From assembly GCF_014651995.1 (NCBI RefSeq), contig NZ_BMXY01000001.1, positions 1,116,001-1,180,000 of the forward strand: 64,000 nucleotides of DNA, written 5' to 3'. The stretch's first letter is position 1. Each line of letters opens with the position of its first letter. The position numbers and the translations under genes are program-made. The notes below the pieces were generated by a model, which was not told the DNA's origin, did not search any database, and saw only the letters and a program-made list of their open reading frames with translations. Positions 52,099 through 61,298 of this stretch are shown piece after piece. This DNA comes from Cognatilysobacter xinjiangensis (GTDB lineage: Bacteria; Pseudomonadota; Gammaproteobacteria; Xanthomonadales; Xanthomonadaceae).

Positions 52099-53546
52099 GC
52101 GGGATTCGCCAGTCGCCGCAATTGCGGCATGAGATCGGCAGCCAGCAGCCCGCGCTCGCCGTCGGCCGCGGCGGCGTCGCCGGCGGCGGAGTGCAGCAGC
52201 GCGCCGGCGCAGGCCGCGTCGAAGGGCGCCATGCCCTGCCCCATCAGTGCGGCGATGACGCCGGCCAGCACGTCGCCCATGCCGCCGGTGGCCATGCCCG
52301 GGTTGCCCGCGTCGAGTACGAGCGGCACGCGGCCAGCGGCCGCGACGATGGTTCCGGCGCCCTTGAGCACGACCACGGCGCGGTAGCGGTCGGCGATCGC
52401 GGCGGCTGAGCCGAAGCGGTCGCGCTGCACATCGTTGGTCGTCGTCCCGAGCAGGCGTGCGGCCTCGCCCGGGTGCGGCGTCAGCACCGAACGCGTGGGC
52501 AACGTGAACCCGTGCCGCGCGACGATGGTGACTGCGTCCGCATCGAGTACGCAGGCGATGTCCGCCTGGAGTACGCGATGAAGGTGCGCGAAGCCCCAGT
52601 TGCCCTGCCCGAGGCCGGGACCGATGGCGATCGCATCGGGCCAGTCGACATCGACACCTTCGCACTCGGGCGTGGCCATCAGCTCGGGGCGACGCGCGAG
52701 CAGCGCGGCATGGTGCGCATCGCGCGTGTGCACGCGCACCAGCCCAGCGCCCGTGCGCGCGGCGGCCTCGGCACAGAGCAGGATCGCACCCGCGCTGCCC
52801 GTGTCGCCGCCGACGCAGGCAACCCGTCCCTGCTCGCCCTTGTGGGTGTCGCTGCGACGCGGCCGCAGCCAGCGCGAAAGCCCTGATGCATCCGCCAGCA
52901 AGGCGTTGGGGGCAGGCGGTGTCACGCCGGTCACCTCCAATGCCGCGCAGCTCAGCCGCCCCGCGCATTCAAGCGCGCGACCGGTCCGCAGCACCGCCTT
53001 AGGTAGCAGGAATTCGATCGTCGCCTGCGCGCGCACCGCCTCGCCGGGAACGCCGCGGGCATCGACCCCGCTCGGCACGTCGAGCGCGAGCACGGGCGCC
53101 GCATGGGCATTGATCGCCGAGATCGCCGCGGCAGCATCGTTGCGCGGCTCGGCCGTCAGTCCGATACCAAGCAGCGCGTCGACCACCAGATCGGCGTCCG
53201 GCAGTGCATCGCGCCAAGGCTCGACGTTTCCGCCCGCATCGACGAAACGCGAGCGCGCCGCGGCCGCCGCGGCATGGTGGATTCCTCGTGGCGCGTGTTC
53301 GACGACGGTCACCTGTCGCCCCGACTCATGCGCGAGGCGCGCGAACACGAAGCCATCGCCGCCGTTGCCGCCCGCGCCGCAGACCACGAGCAGGCGGGCC
53401 GCGGACGGCCATAGCTCGAGTGCACGGCGCCAGGCGGCCTGGCCGGCGCGCTCCATCAGCACCGCCTCGTCCGCGGCGACGGCGATCGCATCGGCTTCGA
53501 AGCGTCGTACTGAATCGGTGGCGAACAGCGGCGAAAGGTCGCGCAT
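52095..53546 (-). CDS. nnr: Bifunctional NAD(P)H-hydrate epimerase/dehydratase
   Basis: A 483-residue repair enzyme for hydrated NAD(P)H. The N-terminal epimerase half (about 1-215) has CGAGGNGGDGFVFARL and DVPSGVDARG; the C-terminal ADP-dependent dehydratase half has SVLTPHPGEAARLL and NPGMATGGMGDVLAG. The fused form and its position before tsaE are as in E. coli. The start is divergent from queG with only 22 bp between the two ATGs. Confidence 0.95.
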   Translation of the reverse strand: MRDLSPLFATDSVRRFEADAIAVAADEAVLMERAGQAAWRRALELWPSAARLLVVCGAGGNGGDGFVFARLAHESGRQVTVVEHAPRGIHHAAAAAARSRFVDAGGNVEPWRDALPDADLVVDALLGIGLTAEPRNDAAAAISAINAHAAPVLALDVPSGVDARGVPGEAVRAQATIEFLLPKAVLRTGRALECAGRLSCAALEVTGVTPPAPNALLADASGLSRWLRPRRSDTHKGEQGRVACVGGDTGSAGAILLCAEAAARTGAGLVRVHTRDAHHAALLARRPELMATPECEGVDVDWPDAIAIGPGLGQGNWGFAHLHRVLQADIACVLDADAVTIVARHGFTLPTRSVLTPHPGEAARLLGTTTNDVQRDRFGSAAAIADRYRAVVVLKGAGTIVAAAGRVPLVLDAGNPGMATGGMGDVLAGVIAALMGQGMAPFDAACAGALLHSAAGDAAAADGERGLLAADLMPQLRRLANPA

Positions 53547-53556
53547 CGGTCGATTC

Positions 53557-53562
53557 TATACT
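53557..53562 (+). promoter_or_regulatory. -10 element of queG, possibly leaderless
   Basis: TATACT ends 6 nt before the queG ATG, which would put transcription initiation at or next to the start codon. I see no consensus -35 and no Shine-Dalgarno before queG. Confidence 0.35.
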
Positions 53563-53568
53563 TGCGCG

Positions 53569-54678
53569 ATGAGCCCCGCCGCCGTGTCCGACGCGACCGT
53601 CGACCTCGCCGCCGTCTGTGCGCGGGTGCGCGGGCTCGCGCGCGAGATGGGCTTCCAGCGCTGCGGCATAAGCGACGTGGACCTGTCCGGCGACGAGCCC
53701 TTCCTCCTCGACTGGCTCGATCGCGGCCTGCACGGAACCATGGACTGGATGGCGCGCCATGGCAGCAAGCGCTCGCGCCCCGCCGAGCTCCTGCCGGGAA
53801 CCCTGCGCGTGATCAGCGTCGGCCTGGACTACGGGCGGCGCGACGACCAGGAGGCCTGGGCCACGCTCGAGGACGGCGAGCGCGCCTACGTCGCCCGCTA
53901 CGCGCTCGGCCGCGACTACCACAAGCTGATGCGCAACCGCCTGCAGAAGCTGGCCGACCGCATCGCGGACGAGATCGGGCCGTTCGGCCATCGCGTCTTC
54001 GTCGATTCCGCACCGGTGCTCGAGCGTGCGCTCGCACGCAATGCGGGGCTCGGCTGGATCGGCAAGCACACCTGCCTGATCGATCGCGACGGCGGCTCGT
54101 GGTTCTTCCTCGGTGAGATCTACGTCGATATTCCGCTTCCGGTCGATCCGCCCGCCACCGCGCACTGCGGCACCTGCACGCGCTGCATCGACATCTGCCC
54201 GACGCAGGCGATCGTCGGCCCGCACCGCCTCGACGCGCGCCGCTGCATTTCCTATCTCACGATCGAACACGAGGGGCCGATCGATCCGGCGCTGCGTCCG
54301 CTGATCGGCAACCGCATCTTCGGCTGCGACGACTGCCAGCTCGTGTGTCCATGGAACAAGTTCGCGCGACGCACCGACGAGCCGGATTTCCGCGCACGCA
54401 ACGCCCTCGACACGGCCACGCTGCCGGAGCTGTTCGCCTGGAACGAGGACGAGTTCCTGCGCCGCACCGAGGGCACGGCGATCCGCCGCAGCGGCCACTC
54501 GCGCTGGCTGCGCAATATCGCGATCGCGCTCGGCAATGCGCCTACGACGCCGGCCGTGCTGACGGCACTGCAGACGCGTCGCGAGGCGGACGATCCCGTC
54601 GTTCGCGAAGCGGTAGATTGGGGGCTGCAGCAGCATGCGCAGCGCAGCGCGTCACGTTCGACAGACCCGTCCGTCTAG
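53569..54678 (+). CDS. queG: Epoxyqueuosine reductase
   Basis: A 369-residue cobalamin and Fe-S enzyme reducing epoxyqueuosine to queuosine in tRNA. The two [4Fe-4S] motifs are CGTCTRCIDICP and CDDCQLVCPWNKFARR; LGWIGKHTCLI and the C-terminal HEAT-like region are typical. The start MSPAAVSDATV precedes the conserved LAREMGFQRCGI by about 25 residues. It is divergent from nnr, as in E. coli. Confidence 0.95.
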   Translation: MSPAAVSDATVDLAAVCARVRGLAREMGFQRCGISDVDLSGDEPFLLDWLDRGLHGTMDWMARHGSKRSRPAELLPGTLRVISVGLDYGRRDDQEAWATLEDGERAYVARYALGRDYHKLMRNRLQKLADRIADEIGPFGHRVFVDSAPVLERALARNAGLGWIGKHTCLIDRDGGSWFFLGEIYVDIPLPVDPPATAHCGTCTRCIDICPTQAIVGPHRLDARRCISYLTIEHEGPIDPALRPLIGNRIFGCDDCQLVCPWNKFARRTDEPDFRARNALDTATLPELFAWNEDEFLRRTEGTAIRRSGHSRWLRNIAIALGNAPTTPAVLTALQTRREADDPVVREAVDWGLQQHAQRSASRSTDPSV

Positions 54679-54704
54679 AACGAATCCGAATCGAGGAGCG
54701 CTGC

Positions 54705-55148
54705 ATGGCCACCGATCCCGGCACCATCGACTTCCTGCTCGACCAGCTCGGCCGCCGTCGCGGCGCGTATTCGACCAAACGGATGTTCGGCGAGTACTGC
54801 CTCTATCGCGAGGCCAATCCCGTCGCGTTCGTCTGCGACGACGTGCTGTTCCTGAAGGACACGCCCGCCGGACGCGCAGTGATCGAGGCCGCGACGCCGC
54901 TGCAGTTCGGCCCGCCCTACCCCGGCGCGAAGCTGTATCTGCGGCTCGCGCCCGACCTGTGGGACGACGGCGAATGGCTGGCGCGCGTGCTCGACGCGAC
55001 GGCCGACGCACTTCCTGCGCCGAAGCCGCGTAAGGCTCCCCGCCGGCCCCCTACGTCGCCCGCGGGCGATGTCCCGCCGGAGAAGGCCACGTCGAGGAAG
55101 ACATCGAAGCCTCGTACCACGCCCCGGGCGCCCAAGCCGGCGCGGTGA
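54705..55148 (+). CDS. TfoX N-terminal domain protein with basic tail
   Basis: A 147-residue protein. Residues 1-105 match the TfoX N-terminal domain (TKRMFGEYCLYREANPVAFVCDD, GPPYPGAKLYLRL). After residue 108 comes a Lys/Arg/Pro-rich tail that could bind nucleic acid. The competence regulator TfoX also has a C-terminal domain, which is missing, so a Sxy-like role cannot be assumed. GAGGAG 8 nt upstream supports the start. It ends 3 nt before the convergent pgi stop. Confidence 0.85.
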   Translation: MATDPGTIDFLLDQLGRRRGAYSTKRMFGEYCLYREANPVAFVCDDVLFLKDTPAGRAVIEAATPLQFGPPYPGAKLYLRLAPDLWDDGEWLARVLDATADALPAPKPRKAPRRPPTSPAGDVPPEKATSRKTSKPRTTPRAPKPAR

Positions 55149-55151
55149 GCG

Positions 55152-56666
55152 TCAGCCGCGGGCGCGAAGCTCCGCCAGTAGCGCCTGCGTGACCGGGTCG
55201 CCCGCTTCCGACTCGCCGCGAACGGCCGGCAGCAGGGTGTTCGCGATCTGCTTGCCGAGCTCCACGCCGAACTGGTCGAAGGCATTAATGCCCCAGACCG
55301 CCGACTGCAGGTAGACGCTGTGCTCGTACATCGCGATGAGCGCGCCGAGTGCGTGCGGGGTGAGCGCATCGAGCAGGAATACCGTGCTCGGCCGACCGCC
55401 CGCATAGCGCCGGTGCGGATCGTCGCTGTCCTGCCCGTTCGCGAAGGCCTCGCTCTGGCCGAGCAGGTTCGACAGTAGCGCCTCGTGGTTGCCACGGTAC
55501 GGCGAATCCGGGCGCACGACACCGATGAAGTCGCTCGGCACGATCATCGTGCCCTGGTGCAGCGCCTGGAAAAAGCTGTGCTGCGTGTCGGTACCAGGGC
55601 CGCCCCACCACACGGGCACGGTGTCGACGCCGACATCGGCGCCGTCGATCCGCACGGACTTGCCAAGGCTCTCCATCACCAGCTGTTGCAGGTAGTTCGG
55701 CAGCAGGCGAAGGCGCTCGTCGTAGGGAAGCACCGCATGGCTCGCGAACTCGAGCGCGTTTCGGTTCCACACCGACGTCAGCGCATGCCAGGCCGCAAGA
55801 TTGCGGCGCACGGGCTCGGCGAGGACATGCGCGTCCATCTCCGCAGCGCCCGCGAGCATCGCTTCGAAGCCATCCATACCGATGGCGATCGCGATCGGCA
55901 GGCCGACCGCCGACCACATCGAATAGCGCCCGCCGACCCAGTCCCACATCGGCAGGATGCGCTCGGCCGGAATGCCGAACTCCGCCGCGCGCGCGCCGTT
56001 CGCGCTGATCGCGTACAGCCGGGCGTCGTCACCGAGCCAGTCGCGCAGCACTTGCCCGTTGAGCAGTGTCTCCTGCGTGCCGAAACTCTTGGAAATCAGC
56101 GAGGCCACCGTCCGCGACGGATCGAGGCCGGCGAGCACGCGCTGCGCGGCGTGGCCATCTACGTTCGAGAGAAAGTGCACACGGATGCGCCCGCCGCCGG
56201 GCGGCACCAGCGCGTCCACCGCGAGTCGCGGCCCGAGGTCGGAACCACCGATGCCGACGCTGACCACGTCCGTCACGCCGGACGCGGTAATCGCGTCGAC
56301 AACCGCCCGCATGCGGGCGCGCGCATCGCGGGCCGCGCCCTGCGACTCGCGCGCGACCGGCGTATCGCCCAGGTCGCCGCGCAGCGCCGTATGCAGCGCG
56401 GGCCGCTTCTCGGTGACATTGACCTGCTCGCCGCCGAACAGCGCGCGCAGGCAGGCGGTGAAATCGAGCGATTCGCCGAGCTGAAACAGGGCTTCGAGCG
56501 CGCCGCGATCGTAGCGCTGGCGGGCGAAGCTGGCGTGGATCGGGCCGACGCGCAACGCGAAGTCGCGGGAGCGGTCGGGGTCGTCGGTGACGAGGCTGCG
56601 CAGTGATGTCCGGCTGACACGCGCCGCCTCGGCACGCAACGGGCTGAGGCGGTCTGCGATCAGCAT
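55152..56666 (-). CDS. pgi: Glucose-6-phosphate isomerase
   Basis: A 504-residue enzyme interconverting glucose-6-phosphate and fructose-6-phosphate. Signatures are [20 protein letters not shown], the Ser/Thr-rich phosphate site [33 protein letters not shown] and the C-terminal [14 protein letters not shown] with the catalytic Lys. It is somewhat shorter than E. coli Pgi (549). It lies 3 nt after panD, as in the Pseudomonas pan-pgi cluster. Confidence 0.96.
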   Translation of the reverse strand: MLIADRLSPLRAEAARVSRTSLRSLVTDDPDRSRDFALRVGPIHASFARQRYDRGALEALFQLGESLDFTACLRALFGGEQVNVTEKRPALHTALRGDLGDTPVARESQGAARDARARMRAVVDAITASGVTDVVSVGIGGSDLGPRLAVDALVPPGGGRIRVHFLSNVDGHAAQRVLAGLDPSRTVASLISKSFGTQETLLNGQVLRDWLGDDARLYAISANGARAAEFGIPAERILPMWDWVGGRYSMWSAVGLPIAIAIGMDGFEAMLAGAAEMDAHVLAEPVRRNLAAWHALTSVWNRNALEFASHAVLPYDERLRLLPNYLQQLVMESLGKSVRIDGADVGVDTVPVWWGGPGTDTQHSFFQALHQGTMIVPSDFIGVVRPDSPYRGNHEALLSNLLGQSEAFANGQDSDDPHRRYAGGRPSTVFLLDALTPHALGALIAMYEHSVYLQSAVWGINAFDQFGVELGKQIANTLLPAVRGESEAGDPVTQALLAELRARG

Positions 56667-56669
56667 GCG

Positions 56670-57050
56670 TTATGCGGCCTGTGCGGGAATCGACTGGTTG
56701 GTGTGGGTCAGGCGATTGTCGCGATCGACGTAGACGCACGTCGGCTTGAACTTCGCGGCCTCCGCCTCGTCGCATTGTCCATAGGCGGCGATGATGACGA
56801 GGTCACCGATCGCGGCGAGGTGCGCCGCGGCGCCGTTCACCGAGATGGTGCCGCTGCCTTCCTCCGCGCGGATCGCATAGGTCACGAAGCGCGTGCCCTG
56901 GTTGACGTTCCAGATGTGGATCTGCTCGTACTCGCGGATGCCGGAGATGTCGAGCAGGCGACCGTCGATCGCGCAGGAGCCTTCGTAATGCAGCTCGGCG
57001 TGGGTCACGGTCGCGCGGTGGATCTTGGCCTTGAGCAGATTGAGGAGCAT
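56670..57050 (-). CDS. panD: Aspartate 1-decarboxylase proenzyme
   Basis: A 126-residue pyruvoyl enzyme making beta-alanine for pantothenate. Self-cleavage occurs between G24 and S25 (HYEGSCAID), exactly at the canonical position; Y22 and K9 are conserved. The length is normal. It lies between panC (81-nt gap) and pgi. Confidence 0.97.
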   Translation of the reverse strand: MLLNLLKAKIHRATVTHAELHYEGSCAIDGRLLDISGIREYEQIHIWNVNQGTRFVTYAIRAEEGSGTISVNGAAAHLAAIGDLVIIAAYGQCDEAEAAKFKPTCVYVDRDNRLTHTNQSIPAQAA

Positions 57051-57131
57051 GGCGGCAGGCTCGACCCTAGGGTCGCGGACGATGGGGAAAGGAAGTCTAG
57101 CAGCGCATGGCGCGCTGCAACATGAGGCGGA

Positions 57132-57989
57132 TCAGGCGCTTGGCGGCCGTTCGAACTCGAGGTTGTCGATCAAGCGGGTACGGCCGATGCGGGCGGCGAC
57201 GAGCGCCACCAGCTCGCGGTCACCGGCCTCGGCGGCCTGGAAGTCGCGACGCCTGAGCACCGCGTAGTCGACGTCGAAGCCCTCGCCGCCAAGCTCGGCC
57301 GCGGCGTCGGCTTCGATATCGGCAACGGACCGTCCCGCCACCGCGCCATCGCGCATCCTGCCCAGCACCCGGTGGATGGCGACCGCTCGGGCGCGCTCGT
57401 CCTCCGACAGGTACTGGTTGCGCGAGCTCATCGCCAGCCCGTCGTCCTCGCGCCGGGTGTCCGCCGGCACGATCTCGATCGGGAACGACATCTCGCGCAC
57501 CAGGTAGCGGATCACCGCCAGCTGCTGGTAGTCCTTGCGCCCGAAGACGGCGATGTCCGGCTGCACCTGCAGGAAGAGCCGTGCGACCACGGTCGCGACG
57601 CCGTCGAAGTGCCCGGGGCGATGCGCACCCTCGAGCACGTCAGTGACACCGGGCACCCGTACGCGCACGGCGCCGTCGACGCCGAACGGATACATGGTCT
57701 CGACGGAAGGCATCCAGAGAACGTCGCAGCCGGCTTCCTCCAGGCCCTGCGCGTCGCGCTCGGGCGTGCGCGGATAGCGCGCGAAATCCTCGTTCGGGCC
57801 GAACTGGGTCGGATTGACGAAAACGCTGGCGACGACGCGGTCGGCATGCTCGCGCGCGAGCCGCACCAGCGAGAAATGCCCGGCGTGGAGGTTGCCCATG
57901 GTCGGCACGAAGGCCACCCGCTCGCCCGCGCGCTTCCACTCGCGCACGGTCGCGCGCAGGCGATCGAGCTCGTCGATGACGGTGGTCAT
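57132..57989 (-). CDS. panC: Pantothenate synthetase
   Basis: A 285-residue ATP-dependent ligase joining pantoate and beta-alanine. The nucleotide-binding HIGH-like motif is HAGH at 35-38 (VPTMGNLHAGH); FVNPTQFGPNEDFARYPRT, FGRKDYQQL and the KMSKS-like MSSRN are present. The start MTTVIDELDRLR is 2 nt after the panB stop. Confidence 0.97.
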   Translation of the reverse strand: MTTVIDELDRLRATVREWKRAGERVAFVPTMGNLHAGHFSLVRLAREHADRVVASVFVNPTQFGPNEDFARYPRTPERDAQGLEEAGCDVLWMPSVETMYPFGVDGAVRVRVPGVTDVLEGAHRPGHFDGVATVVARLFLQVQPDIAVFGRKDYQQLAVIRYLVREMSFPIEIVPADTRREDDGLAMSSRNQYLSEDERARAVAIHRVLGRMRDGAVAGRSVADIEADAAAELGGEGFDVDYAVLRRRDFQAAEAGDRELVALVAARIGRTRLIDNLEFERPPSA

Positions 57990-57991
57990 TC

Positions 57992-58807
57992 TCAGTATCC
58001 GTGTTCGGGCGCGGGGAACGTGCCCTCGCGCACTTCGCGCACATAGGCCTCGAACGCGCCCGACACGCTGCCGCCGGCGGCGAGGAAATCCTTGACGAAA
58101 CGGGGCTGCCGGCCATGGCGAAGGCCGAGCATGTCGTGCAGCACCAGCACCTGTCCCGTGCACGCTGCGCCTGCACCGATGCCGATGGTGGGAATCGATA
58201 CCGCTTCGGTGATGCGCTGCGCCAACGCCCAAGGTACGCATTCGAGCACGAGCACCGACGCGCCGGCGGCTTCGACCGCGCGCGCATCGTCGAGCAGGCG
58301 CTGCGCGGCCTCGTCGCCCCTGCCCTGCACGCGGTAACCGCCGAGGCGCAGCACCGATTGCGGCGTCAGGCCCAGGTGCGCACAGACCGGAATCTCGCGT
58401 TCTACCAGATGCCGGATCACGTCGAGCTTGAAGCCGGCGCCCTCGATCTTGACCATCGCGGCACCCGCGCGTAGCAGGCGTGTGGACGCCTCGAGCGCGC
58501 TGGACGTGCTCGCATCAGCCTGGAACGGCAGGTCGGCGAGCAGGAAGGCGCGGTGCAGGCCGCGGGCGACGCAGGCGGTGTGATATGCAATGTCGTCGAC
58601 CGTGACCGGCAGCGTGCTGTCGTGGCCCTGCACCACCATGCCGAGCGAGTCGCCGACCAGCACCATGTCGACGCCCGCGGCGTCGATCGCGCGGGCGAAG
58701 CCGGCGTCGTAGCAGGTGAGCATGGTCAGGCGGCGGCCTTCGCGGCGTGCCTGCAGCAGCTGCGGAAGGGTGACGGGCGACGTATCGCCGGCGGCGTTCG
58801 CGTACAT
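57992..58807 (-). CDS. panB: 3-methyl-2-oxobutanoate hydroxymethyltransferase
   Basis: A 271-residue TIM-barrel enzyme making ketopantoate from ketoisovalerate and methylene-tetrahydrofolate. Signatures: [42 protein letters not shown] and [24 protein letters not shown]. The start is at MYANAAGD, 4 nt after the folK stop. The Pseudomonas order pcnB-folK-panB-panC is kept. Confidence 0.97.
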   Translation of the reverse strand: MYANAAGDTSPVTLPQLLQARREGRRLTMLTCYDAGFARAIDAAGVDMVLVGDSLGMVVQGHDSTLPVTVDDIAYHTACVARGLHRAFLLADLPFQADASTSSALEASTRLLRAGAAMVKIEGAGFKLDVIRHLVEREIPVCAHLGLTPQSVLRLGGYRVQGRGDEAAQRLLDDARAVEAAGASVLVLECVPWALAQRITEAVSIPTIGIGAGAACTGQVLVLHDMLGLRHGRQPRFVKDFLAAGGSVSGAFEAYVREVREGTFPAPEHGY

Positions 58808-58811
58808 GCGG

Positions 58812-59306
58812 CTAGCGTAGCGCCTCGATGTCGCCGGTCGCCATGCGGTCCAGCAACGCAGCGATCGGCCCGTGGCCGTCCAGCACCAGTCGGGGTGCAA
58901 TCTCGGCCAACGGCACGAGCACGAAGGCCCGCTCGTGGAGATGCGGATGTGGCACGCGCAGTCCCGGCGCGTCGATGCGTCGGTCGCCGTAAAGCAGCAG
59001 GTCGAGGTCCAGCGCGCGCGGCCCCCAGCGCCGCTCGGCCGCGCGATCGCGGCCCGCGTCGCGCTCGATGTCGAGCAGCAGGTACAGAAGGTCGTTGGCC
59101 GACAGCGTGGTGTCCACGCAGGCGACGGCGTTGATGAAGTCCGGCTGCTCGATCACGCCCCAAGCGGGTGTGCGGTACAGCTGTGAGCGGGCGACCAGAG
59201 CCAACCCCGCCTTTGCAGCAAGGCGCGCGATGGCGTTTTCGACGCTGCAGGCGGCCTCGCCCAGGTTGGCACCGAGCCCGATGTAGGCCCGGACCGGCGC
59301 GCTCAC
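58812..59306 (-). CDS. folK: 2-amino-4-hydroxy-6-hydroxymethyldihydropteridine pyrophosphokinase
   Basis: A 164-residue enzyme of folate synthesis that pyrophosphorylates the pterin. Signatures: [44 protein letters not shown] and [16 protein letters not shown]. The start is GTG (59306-59304), overlapping the pcnB stop as GTGA; the open frame upstream is shadow sequence inside pcnB. Confidence 0.96.
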   Translation of the reverse strand: MSAPVRAYIGLGANLGEAACSVENAIARLAAKAGLALVARSQLYRTPAWGVIEQPDFINAVACVDTTLSANDLLYLLLDIERDAGRDRAAERRWGPRALDLDLLLYGDRRIDAPGLRVPHPHLHERAFVLVPLAEIAPRLVLDGHGPIAALLDRMATGDIEALR

Positions 59307-60616
59307 TCTCCCGTGCCGCCGGAGGCGCGACGACGACGCCTGCGACGCCGCGGTGCGCCGGCCTCGTCCAGCCCCGGCGCGGCCTCGGCCGAGGACACGG
59401 CCGCTTCCGGATGCTGCTGCACCTCGCGCCAGAACTCGACGTCGGCGGCATGCTCGTCCGACGCGGTCAGCCGCAGCACGAGGAAATCGAAGGCAGCGCG
59501 GAAACGCGGATGCGCGAGCAGCCGGAACACGCGGCGGCGTTGTCGCTGCGCGAAGCGCGGCTGCAGCAGCCATATCTCCTGCATCGGCAGCGAGAAGCGG
59601 CGCGGCAGCGCGATCACGTCCATCTCGTGCAGCGTGACGCGATCGGCCGCGCGCTGCTGCGCTTCCGGCTGATGCACGCCGTCCGCCTGAAGGCGGGCGA
59701 GCGAGCGGCAGTACGCCGGCCACAGCAGCAGCGCGAACAGGAATGCCGGCGAGACCGGCTCGTCCGCCGCCACGCGTGCATCGGTATCGGCAAGGCCCTT
59801 CAGCACCATGCGACGCAGCGCACCGCTGCGGTTGGAGCGCAGCGCGGCCGCGGCTTCGGGGAACATCACGTCGAGCAGGCCGTGCGACTCCATGCCCAGG
59901 AAGCTCTGCACTCCGTGGCCGGACAGGAACAGCTTCAGGCATTCCTCGAACAGGCGCGCCGGCGCGGCCTCGCGCAGCAGCGGTGCGAGGCGCGGAATCG
60001 GCTCGGCCGTGGCGGCGTCGATGGTGAAGCCGAGCTTCGCGGACAGCCGGACCGCGCGCAGCATGCGCACGGGGTCTTCGCGATAGCGACGCTCCGGATC
60101 GCCGATCAGCTTGAGCACGCGCGCCTGCACGTCGGCGAAGCCGCCGACGTAGTCGCGGATCGAGAAATCCTCGATCGAGTAATAGAGCGCGTTGGCGGTG
60201 AAGTCGCGACGCACTGCATCGTCGTCGATCGAACCGAAGACGTTGTCGCGCAGCACGGCCTCGACCTCGTGCGCCTCCACGCCGTCCTCTTCAACCTGGT
60301 TGGCGCGGAACGTGGCCACCTCGATGATCTCGCGGCCGAACACGACGTGCGCGAGGCGGAAGCGGCGGCCGATCAGGCGGCAATTACGGAACAGCCCACG
60401 GATCTGCTCGGGCGTCGCATTGGTCGCGACGTCGAAATCCTTCGGGTGGCCGCCGATCAGCAGGTCGCGCACGGCGCCGCCGACGAGGTAGGCCCCGAAG
60501 CCCGCTTCGCGCAGGCGATACAGCACGCGCAGGGCATTCGGGCTGATGTCGCGGCGCGAAACATTGTGCGCGTCGCGGGGAATGATGGTCAGGGCGGCGT
60601 CGGAATCGTCGGTCAT
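59303..60616 (-). CDS. pcnB: Poly(A) polymerase I
   Basis: A 437-residue nucleotidyltransferase adding poly(A) tails that promote RNA decay. The catalytic region is YLVGGAVRDLLIGGHPKDFDVATNA; RRDFTANALYYSIEDFSIRDYVGG and the RNA-binding C-terminus with a basic RRRRRRRRASGG end are typical. It is distinguished from CCA-adding enzyme by length and by the folK neighbour. It is the first gene of pcnB-folK-panBCD-pgi. Confidence 0.94.
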   Translation of the reverse strand: MTDDSDAALTIIPRDAHNVSRRDISPNALRVLYRLREAGFGAYLVGGAVRDLLIGGHPKDFDVATNATPEQIRGLFRNCRLIGRRFRLAHVVFGREIIEVATFRANQVEEDGVEAHEVEAVLRDNVFGSIDDDAVRRDFTANALYYSIEDFSIRDYVGGFADVQARVLKLIGDPERRYREDPVRMLRAVRLSAKLGFTIDAATAEPIPRLAPLLREAAPARLFEECLKLFLSGHGVQSFLGMESHGLLDVMFPEAAAALRSNRSGALRRMVLKGLADTDARVAADEPVSPAFLFALLLWPAYCRSLARLQADGVHQPEAQQRAADRVTLHEMDVIALPRRFSLPMQEIWLLQPRFAQRQRRRVFRLLAHPRFRAAFDFLVLRLTASDEHAADVEFWREVQQHPEAAVSSAEAAPGLDEAGAPRRRRRRRRASGGTGE

Positions 60617-60650
60617 CAGCGGGCATGGCCGCGAAGTGGAGGTGCGCCCA

Positions 60651-60680
60651 TTGCCGCGGGACAGTGAGCCCGCCTATACT
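60651..60680 (+). promoter_or_regulatory. Promoter of tRNA-Glu
   Basis: -35 TTGCCG (60651-60656), 18-bp spacer, -10 TATACT (60675-60680), followed by a GC-rich discriminator. The start near 60687 gives a leader of about 32 nt before the tRNA. It lies between divergent pcnB and the tRNA. Confidence 0.6.
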
Positions 60681-60718
60681 ACACGCCGCGCCGGACGGAG
60701 CTTCCGGCGAACACCTCT

Positions 60719-60794
60719 GCTCCCTTCGTCTAGAGGCCTAGGACGTGGCCCTCTCAAGGCTAAAACACGGGTTCGAATCCCGTAGGGAGCGCCA
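60719..60794 (+). tRNA. tRNA-Glu (CTC)
   Basis: A 76-nt cloverleaf with encoded CCA. The 5' half (GCTCCCTTCGTCTAGAGGCC) is typical of tRNA-Glu. The anticodon loop CTCTCAA carries CTC, reading GAG, where the common bacterial tRNA-Glu has TTC. The anticodon stem TGGCC/GGCTA includes one G-T pair. The gene has its own promoter and terminator. Confidence 0.93.
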
Positions 60795-60832
60795 TACACG
60801 GCCCGGCGCTTCGATGCGACAGGCGACACCGG

Positions 60833-60866
60833 CAACCCGTGCAGCGATGCGCGGGTTGTTTCGTTT
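60833..60866 (+). terminator. Terminator of tRNA-Glu
   Basis: An 11-bp stem (CAACCCGTGCA with TGCGCGGGTTG, one T-G pair) closed by a GCGA tetraloop, then TTTCGTTT. It begins 38 nt after the tRNA end and finishes 42 nt before fdxA. Confidence 0.88.
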
Positions 60867-60907
60867 AGGCGCCGGCGAAGCCGGCCACGGCCCACGGAAG
60901 CAACGAC

Positions 60908-61231
60908 ATGCCCTTCGTCGTCACCGAGAACTGCATCAAGTGCAAGTACACCGACTGCGTCGAGGTCTGCCCGGTCGACTGTTTCCGCGAGGGCCCCAAC
61001 TTCCTCGTAATCGATCCGGACGAGTGCATCGACTGCACGCTCTGCGAACCCGAGTGCCCGATCAACGCGATCTATCCGGAGGACGACGTGCCCGCCGGCC
61101 AGGAAGCCTTCATCGCGCTCAACGCGGAGCTGTCGAAGGCGTGGCCGGCGATCACCGCGCGCAAGGACGGCCTGCCCGACGCGAAGGACTGGGAAGGCAA
61201 GCCCGACAAGCTGCCGCTGCTCGAGCGCTGA
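60908..61231 (+). CDS. fdxA: Ferredoxin FdxA, 7Fe type
   Basis: A 107-residue ferredoxin with one [3Fe-4S] (C9, C17, C50) and one [4Fe-4S] cluster (C21, C40, C43, C46), plus the extra C12 and C25, all offset by one from Azotobacter ferredoxin I. The C-terminal extension ([14 protein letters not shown]) is typical. It is a soluble electron carrier whose partners are not evident here. Only 42 nt separate it from the tRNA-Glu terminator, and I see no clear promoter in that gap. Confidence 0.96.
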   Translation: MPFVVTENCIKCKYTDCVEVCPVDCFREGPNFLVIDPDECIDCTLCEPECPINAIYPEDDVPAGQEAFIALNAELSKAWPAITARKDGLPDAKDWEGKPDKLPLLER

Positions 61232-61251
61232 TCGCCGACGGCATGAACGAG

Positions 61252-61282
61252 AACGGGCGCCCTTCGGCGCCCGTTGTCTTTT
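61252..61282 (+). terminator. Terminator of fdxA
   Basis: A perfect 10-bp stem AACGGGCGCC/GGCGCCCGTT with loop CTTC, followed by GTCTTTT. It lies between fdxA and the convergent bamC-like gene. Confidence 0.88.
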
Positions 61283-61298
61283 GCGGCAGTGGCGACGA

